Shown piece by piece: positions 59,511-64,000 of a stretch of 64,000 nt of DNA. Within the stretch, counting starts at the first letter, position 1. Each line of letters opens with the position of its first letter. Source of the DNA: Sphingomonas crocodyli (lineage in GTDB: Bacteria; Pseudomonadota; Alphaproteobacteria; Sphingomonadales; Sphingomonadaceae); NCBI RefSeq assembly GCF_004005865.1, contig NZ_SACN01000004.1, positions 62,001 through 126,000 of the forward strand, read 5' to 3'. A program made the position numbers and the translations under genes. The notes below the pieces were generated by a model, which saw nothing but the letters and a program-made list of their open reading frames with translations, was not told where the DNA came from and ran no database searches.

Positions 59511-59860
59511 CGCAGGTCTCCCAACGGTTGCGATTTTCGAAGGGACGCCGCCAATTCTCCTCGGCCGTGTCCGATCCACGCCAGCCAAGGCCTCTGACCG
59601 ATGACGGTCAACTCCGTGAAATTTGCGTAACCACTATGCATTTTGTTGCATAGTTGCGCGTGCAGCGCAGTTGCAGCAAATATCCTTGCGCGAAAAGCCG
59701 GGACAAAACCGCCAATCTGCCGAACTGCACGGTTCGATTACGCTGCATCGCCTTAGATTTTCCGTCAATCGGACCGTTCATCCCGGTTCGTTGACAATCC
59801 GTCCCGCAAGAATAGCCTTCAAAGAAAAATAGCGAAAAACCTAATGGGAGGGTGGGTAAC
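59511..59860. promoter_or_regulatory. Divergent regulatory region with an operator-like palindrome (59633-59654)
   Basis: A 350-base region between the amidohydrolase and the TonB receptor. At 59633-59654, ACTATGCA, TTTTGT, TGCATAGT form a perfect 8-base palindrome with a six-base spacer, suitable for a dimeric regulator. TTGACA at 59791-59796 could be a -35 element for the receptor. No gene is seen in the interval. Confidence 0.5.
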
Positions 59861-62317
59861 ATGAAGGGTAAGTACCGTAAGGCGGCGGGTTCCTCCGTCG
59901 CGATTGCTGCTGCATTGCTTGCTGCAGGTTCGGCGTGGGCCGAACAGACCGAACCGCAGGCACAATCCGAATTTTCAGGCGTCCAGGACATCGTCGTTAC
60001 TGCGCAGCGCCGCGAACAGCGCCTGCAGGAAGTGCCGGTCGCCATCACGGCACTGACCACCGCGAACCTGACGACCAACCGCATCACCAGCGTGCGCGAT
60101 CTCGACTCGGTTTCGCCGAACCTCACCGTTCGCCAGATCGTCGGCGGCGGCCAGCTGCCCAGCTACTCGATGCGCGGCGTGGTTTCGATCGGTTCGTCGA
60201 TCGGCGTCGACCGTGGTATCGCGGTCTATGTCGACGGCGTGTTCCTGGGCAATGCGCAGGGGCAGATCTTCGAACTGGGTGACATTCAGCGGATCGAAGT
60301 GCTGCGCGGGCCGCAGGGCACCCTGTTCGGCCGTAACTCGACCGGCGGCGGCATCAGCATCACGTCGGGCGACCCGAAGGGCACGTTCGGGATGCGCGGC
60401 ACGCTCAGCTACGGCAATTACGATCAGTTCCGCGCCGTGGCGCATGTCGATACGCCAAGCTTCGGCGACTTCAGCGCCTCGTTCAATTATGTCCACACCC
60501 AGCGCGACGGCGACATCAAGAATCTGGGCGCTGGCACGGTGTGGGATTTCTCGCAGGTCGGCGGGAAGCGTTACACCTCGCCGAAGACGCTGGGTGGCTT
60601 CAACACCGACGCCGCCAGCGCCAACCTGCTCTATGATGGCGAGAAGTTCCGCGCGATCTACAAGTTCGACTGGTCGGATACGGTGCTGACCGCGAACGGC
60701 CAGGGCATCTGGTTCGAATCGCGCTTCGCGCAGCAGCTGCGCGCCGCGCAGCCCGCCGCCAATCAGGCGAAGCTGACGCCGGTGTCGAAGACGCGACCCA
60801 AGGCGGTGAATAATGCCGGCGCCGTGCCCAGCCGCATCAAGACGCAGGGCCACAATGTCACGCTGACCAGCGACCTGACCGACAGCATTTCGGTCAAGAA
60901 CATCGCCGCCTATCGCCGCGCGACCTTCGCGGCGCCGCTGTCGCAGATCGACGGCGCGGGTGGCCTGGTCAATCCGGGCCCGGTGGCCTTCCCGCTCGGC
61001 GCGGCACTGCTCACCCCGGCGGTGGCGGCTTCGACGATCGGGCAGCCCTTCTTCATCCAGTCGACGTCGACCCGCGGCATCGACAAGCAGTGGTCGGACG
61101 AACTCCAGTTCAACTATGAATCGGACTTCATCACCGCGACCGTCGGCGGCCTCTACTTCCAGCAGCGTGCCCGCCGCGGCTCGACCGGTTCGGACAGCAG
61201 CCCGATCGGCAAGGCCCGTTCCGCCGGCTTCGCGGTCTATCCGAACTTCCAGGTGCCGTTCCTGGGCCGCCCTAACACCTATGGCGCGATCGACGGCCAT
61301 GTGAAGGTGGTGTCGAAGGCCGTTTACGGCCAGGGCGAGTTCCACGTCATGCCCGGCCTCGATCTGATCGCCGGCGGCCGTTACACGCACGACAAGAAGA
61401 ATGGCCGCGACAATACGATCGTGTCGGCGGCAACCCCGCTGGCCACCAGCTCCTTCCCGATCCAATATTCGAAGGGCAAGTTCACCTACAATCTGGGCTA
61501 TAACTACAAGCCGACCAGCGACATCCTGGTCTATGGTAAGTACGTCACCGGCTTCATTTCGGGCGGCTTCTTCGCCAGCGTGCCGTTCAATCCGGAAACC
61601 GCGAAGTCGTGGGAAGGCGGCATCAAGGCCGACTGGTTCGACCGCCGGCTGCGTACCAACCTGTCGCTGTTCACGGTGAAATATGGCGACCTGCAGCTGA
61701 CGTCGACCGGCCCGAACGTGGGCATCAACAACACCGCGATCACCCAGGTGGTGGTGAATGCGGGCGATGCGCGCGCCAAGGGTTTCGAGTTCGAATCGAC
61801 GATCTCGCCGATCCGCCAGCTGACGTTCAACGCCTCACTGGGCTACACCAACTTCAAATATACGCGGATCGATCCGCGGCTTGTCGCCGCGGTTGCCGAG
61901 ACGTTGGTGCACGAACGGCCGAAGTGGACGAGCAGCGTTTCGGCGCAATATGAGTCCGACCCAATCTTCGGCGACGCCAACTTCATCGCCCGCATCGACG
62001 GCAATTATAAGTCGAAGCATAACGGCATCTCGGCGATCCCGCTGGCGACCGGCACCAATCTGGCGCTGTTCGGGATCACCCCGGCGGAGCAGGCGCGCCT
62101 GAAGGATTTGCAGCTGATCAAGGGCTACTGGCTCGTCAACGGCCGCCTCGCGCTGCAGAAGATCGATCTGGGCGGCACGAAGGCGACCGTAGCTCTTTGG
62201 GGCCGCAACATCTTCGACGCCAAGGAGATCAGCTACACGCCGGGCTTCATCAGCATCTACAGCGCCGATTACGAGCGCGCCCGGACCTACGGCGTCGACC
62301 TGACGGTCGAATTCTAA
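59861..62317 (+). CDS. TonB-dependent receptor (aromatic/xenobiotic-type)
   Basis: An 818-residue outer-membrane receptor. Start ATG 59861 (GGGAGGG eight bases upstream) is preferred over GTG 59852. Signal peptide to about residue 27 (AGSAWA). TonB box-like DIVVTAQRREQRLQEVPV. Plug with DRGIAVYVDGVFLGN and RIEVLRGPQGTLFGRNSTGGGI. The barrel ends in a Phe (DLTVEF). The plug differs from the pectin receptor and resembles the family sphingomonads use for lignin-derived aromatics and siderophores. The flanking amidohydrolase and MFS genes suggest an aromatic or acid substrate. A strong terminator follows. Confidence 0.9.
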   Translation: MKGKYRKAAGSSVAIAAALLAAGSAWAEQTEPQAQSEFSGVQDIVVTAQRREQRLQEVPVAITALTTANLTTNRITSVRDLDSVSPNLTVRQIVGGGQLPSYSMRGVVSIGSSIGVDRGIAVYVDGVFLGNAQGQIFELGDIQRIEVLRGPQGTLFGRNSTGGGISITSGDPKGTFGMRGTLSYGNYDQFRAVAHVDTPSFGDFSASFNYVHTQRDGDIKNLGAGTVWDFSQVGGKRYTSPKTLGGFNTDAASANLLYDGEKFRAIYKFDWSDTVLTANGQGIWFESRFAQQLRAAQPAANQAKLTPVSKTRPKAVNNAGAVPSRIKTQGHNVTLTSDLTDSISVKNIAAYRRATFAAPLSQIDGAGGLVNPGPVAFPLGAALLTPAVAASTIGQPFFIQSTSTRGIDKQWSDELQFNYESDFITATVGGLYFQQRARRGSTGSDSSPIGKARSAGFAVYPNFQVPFLGRPNTYGAIDGHVKVVSKAVYGQGEFHVMPGLDLIAGGRYTHDKKNGRDNTIVSAATPLATSSFPIQYSKGKFTYNLGYNYKPTSDILVYGKYVTGFISGGFFASVPFNPETAKSWEGGIKADWFDRRLRTNLSLFTVKYGDLQLTSTGPNVGINNTAITQVVVNAGDARAKGFEFESTISPIRQLTFNASLGYTNFKYTRIDPRLVAAVAETLVHERPKWTSSVSAQYESDPIFGDANFIARIDGNYKSKHNGISAIPLATGTNLALFGITPAEQARLKDLQLIKGYWLVNGRLALQKIDLGGTKATVALWGRNIFDAKEISYTPGFISIYSADYERARTYGVDLTVEF

Positions 62318-62340
62318 AACGTCCGGCATCACCTGAAACG

Positions 62341-62374
62341 CGCCCGCGGCCCCCAGCCGCGGGCGTTTTCTTTT
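62341..62374 (+). terminator. Rho-independent terminator after the second TonB receptor
   Basis: CGCCCGCGGC, loop CCCCA, GCCGCGGGCG, then TTTTCTTTT: ten-base GC stem and T tail. Its tail has the same TTTTCTTTTGG as the terminator at 47665. Confidence 0.85.
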
Positions 62375-62402
62375 GGGCTAAGGCTATGGCAGGCTGACGT
62401 GC

Positions 62403-62819
62403 ATGGGGTGGAGATTGTTCGGCTATGCGGTGATTCTGGGCGGGACCGCCGCCTTGCTCCAATGGCTCGACTATCTGCATGCGATCCGATCGATGCCGGG
62501 CGATATCTACGTCGCGGTGCTGGCGATCGGGTTCATGGCGCTGGGGCTGTGGGCGGGGAATCGGCTGACGCGGCGGCGTGCATCCGCGATTCCGTTCGAA
62601 CGCAACGATGCCGCGATCCGATCGCTGGGCCTTTCGCCACGCGAATGCGAATTGCTGGCGCTGCTGGCATCGGGCCGGTCGAACAAGGAACTTGCGCGCG
62701 AGCTGGGCATATCGCCCAACACGGTCAAGACCCACCTCGCCCGCCTGTTCGACAAACTGGACGTCGGCCGGCGGATCGAGGCGATCGAGAAGGCGCGGAT
62801 GCTGGCTCTCATCGAATGA
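62403..62819 (+). CDS. Membrane-anchored LuxR-type transcriptional regulator
   Basis: A 138-residue protein with two N-terminal membrane segments (about 5-22 and 35-52: [34 protein letters not shown]) and a C-terminal LuxR/GerE helix-turn-helix (about 75-130), with [43 protein letters not shown]. No receiver domain, so it is not a response regulator. It is an inner-membrane-tethered DNA-binding protein. It begins 28 bases after the receptor terminator. It is probably related to the DUF4199 gene downstream. Confidence 0.88.
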   Translation: MGWRLFGYAVILGGTAALLQWLDYLHAIRSMPGDIYVAVLAIGFMALGLWAGNRLTRRRASAIPFERNDAAIRSLGLSPRECELLALLASGRSNKELARELGISPNTVKTHLARLFDKLDVGRRIEAIEKARMLALIE

Positions 62820-62937
62820 CTGTTACCGTGAAAGGCCGCGTCGTCCGGGCCAAATCACCCATCCGGGCGATAGCAGGACATCGTACGGGCCGGCATTTGC
62901 GGGCGACCGATAAGACCAATCACAGGGAGCCTGCACC

Positions 62938-63474
62938 ATGACCACCCACCCGATCCTGCGTTACGCCGCCATTTACGGCCTGCTGTCGGGCATCGTGATC
63001 ATCGCGATCCTGATCGCCGGCATGAATGTGGGCGGCATCGGCCATTCGATGTGGTTCGGCTATCTGGTGATGCTGGCCGCCTTGACCTTCATCTTCGTAG
63101 GCGTGAAGCGCTATCGCGACATCGAAAAAGGCGGGGTGATCCGCTTCCTGCCCGCCTTGGGCACCGGCCTTGCGATCGCGGTGGTGGCGGGGATCGCCTA
63201 TGTCGCGATCTGGGAAAGCTATCTGGCGGCGACCGGATATCGCTTCATGGACGATTATATCGCCTCGACCATCGCCGCCCAGCGCGCGGCGGGCGTCAAG
63301 GGCGCCGAATTGGCCGGGCAGATCGCCGAACTCGAGGCGATGCGGGTCCAATATGCCAACCCGCTGATCCGCCTGCCGATGACCTTTTGTGAGGTCTTCC
63401 CGGTCGGCTTCATAGTCTCGCTGGTTTCCGCCGCAATCCTGCGCAATCCGCGCGTGCTGCCGCTCAGGGCTTAA
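62938..63474 (+). CDS. DUF4199-domain membrane protein
   Basis: A 178-residue protein with four hydrophobic helices (approximate residues 8-28, 38-58, 72-92, 145-168: YAAIYGLLSGIVIIAILIAG; WFGYLVMLAALTFIFVGVKRYR). The GYLVMLAAL-FIFVGVKRYRD segment is the DUF4199 signature. Function unknown. AGGGAGCCTGCACC precedes ATG 62938. Lies 118 bases behind the membrane-bound LuxR-type regulator on the same strand. Its stop codon overlaps the stop of the convergent phosphoesterase gene by three bases. Confidence 0.8.
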   Translation: MTTHPILRYAAIYGLLSGIVIIAILIAGMNVGGIGHSMWFGYLVMLAALTFIFVGVKRYRDIEKGGVIRFLPALGTGLAIAVVAGIAYVAIWESYLAATGYRFMDDYIASTIAAQRAAGVKGAELAGQIAELEAMRVQYANPLIRLPMTFCEVFPVGFIVSLVSAAILRNPRVLPLRA

Positions 63475-64000
63475 TCACCCAGCTTCCAGCGGCCCAGAAT
63501 GCGGTGCTCGGTCAGGCCGACGAGGCTGTGGACGAGCACCAGTTCGTCGCTGCGCCAGCTGATCAGCGGCACCGAGCGTCGGAAGCTGTCGCGCATGCCA
63601 TAAGCGATCGTGACGTGCGGATCGAAACGATAGCCGCGCATCGACGGCACGCCCGCCACCGCCAGCCCATAAGCCAGCTTGTCGCGGAAGGCGCCCAGCA
63701 CCGGCATATGATCGCCCGGCCGCAGCAGCACGTTGCTGACATTGCCGATCAGTTCGCCGAGCGCCACGCGCATCGCCGGCCCTGCGATCTTCGCCGCAAC
63801 CTTGCTCATCCGATCGATCAGCTCCGGATCGGGCGTGGTCGGCCGATCATGGACGAACAGGGTCATGTGCAGCTTTTCGTCGGGGATATGCGACTGGACC
63901 GGCCCCAGCCCGTCGCGGATCTCGGCGATCTCGCCGATCGCCTCCTCGCTCGGCTTCAGCGCGAAGAACAGCCGATGGAGAACCAGTTCGTCCGTGTCGT
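63471..64000 (-). CDS. thpR: 2H-phosphoesterase, RNA 2',3'-cyclic phosphodiesterase (5' end outside window)
   Basis: LigT/ThpR-type protein that opens 2',3'-cyclic phosphates or ligates 2'-5' RNA ends in vitro. Two H-x-T motifs are visible: LHMTLF near the start and PHVTIAYG near the middle, the paired catalytic histidines of the 2H superfamily. The reading frame runs past an internal ATG at 63866 to the window end, where LHRLFFALKPSEE is a typical family N-terminal strand. So the true start lies beyond base 64000. The first H-x-T would be lost if the internal ATG were used. Confidence 0.87.
   Translation of the reverse strand, partial: DTDELVLHRLFFALKPSEEAIGEIAEIRDGLGPVQSHIPDEKLHMTLFVHDRPTTPDPELIDRMSKVAAKIAGPAMRVALGELIGNVSNVLLRPGDHMPVLGAFRDKLAYGLAVAGVPSMRGYRFDPHVTIAYGMRDSFRRSVPLISWRSDELVLVHSLVGLTEHRILGRWKLGD

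Noticed and set aside
1..64000. tRNA, rRNA, CRISPR array, insertion sequence, prophage or integrase
   Set aside because: No matching structure or protein motif (transposase DDE, integrase, tail/portal proteins) was seen when reading both strands; this is by eye, not by a dedicated scan.

Overview
The window is a GC-rich alphaproteobacterial chromosome segment. Its gene content and style point to the Sphingomonadaceae (Sphingomonas or a close relative): two large TonB-dependent receptors, a PmtA-type methyltransferase, many dehydrogenases, CoA transferases and amidohydrolases, PAS hybrid kinases, and mosaic G+C-rich intergenic repeats. This is inferred from protein character, not from a marker gene. 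I saw no rRNA or tRNA, CRISPR array, insertion sequence, integrase or plasmid/phage backbone.

Layout. 1-6.3 kb: a Rieske oxygenase (cut by the left edge), a CoA transferase, an amino-acid permease, a 2-oxoglutarate/Fe(II) oxygenase, an ArsR-AHSA1 pair and small proteins. 6.4-12 kb: two PAS hybrid histidine kinases flanking eda (KDPG aldolase) and an SRPBCC protein. 12.1-20.5 kb: a lipid/glycoconjugate-looking cluster with a phosphatidylserine decarboxylase, a membrane-anchored class III aminotransferase, a membrane protein resembling Mpo1/DUF962, a PmtA-like N-methyltransferase, a GT4 glycosyltransferase, two different ATP-grasp ligases and a MobA-like nucleotidyltransferase. I cannot assign this combination to a known pathway. 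20.5-25.6 kb: an IclR regulator with four short-chain dehydrogenases and an NAD-dependent epimerase. 25.7-30.1 kb: small proteins, an unknown membrane protein, and an SMP-30/DUF1214/sulfotransferase operon.

30.1-48.7 kb is a pectin/galacturonate utilisation island. One minus-strand operon runs hydratase, ExuT-like transporter, uxaA, uxaC, uxuB-type reductase. It diverges from a LacI-family regulator, which is followed by kduI-kduD-kdgK-carboxylesterase. Beyond these lie an outer-membrane protein, a secreted cupin, a secreted pectate lyase, a divergent TonB-dependent receptor and a Tat-exported esterase. A palindrome centred on ACCGGT occurs at each control point (36612, 37758, 44709). It also occurs 29 kb away, immediately upstream of eda (8278), inside the 3' end of a kinase gene. 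Pectate lyase cuts the polymer, the receptor probably imports oligomers, UxaC/reductase/UxaA and KduI/KduD converge on 2-keto-3-deoxygluconate, KdgK phosphorylates it and Eda splits it. The operator places all steps under one regulator.

48.8-64 kb: an amidase, a three-gene CHASE3 kinase/response regulator/REC-kinase module, a Spinster-type MFS transporter with a second CoA transferase, a phosphotransferase-like protein, an NTF2/SnoaL-like protein, an amidohydrolase, a second TonB receptor, a membrane-anchored LuxR-type regulator, a DUF4199 protein, and a 2H-phosphoesterase (ThpR-like) cut by the right edge.

Limits: all assignments come from reading translated sequence and recalling family signatures. 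No database search was run. Long antisense open frames, expected at this GC content, were ignored.
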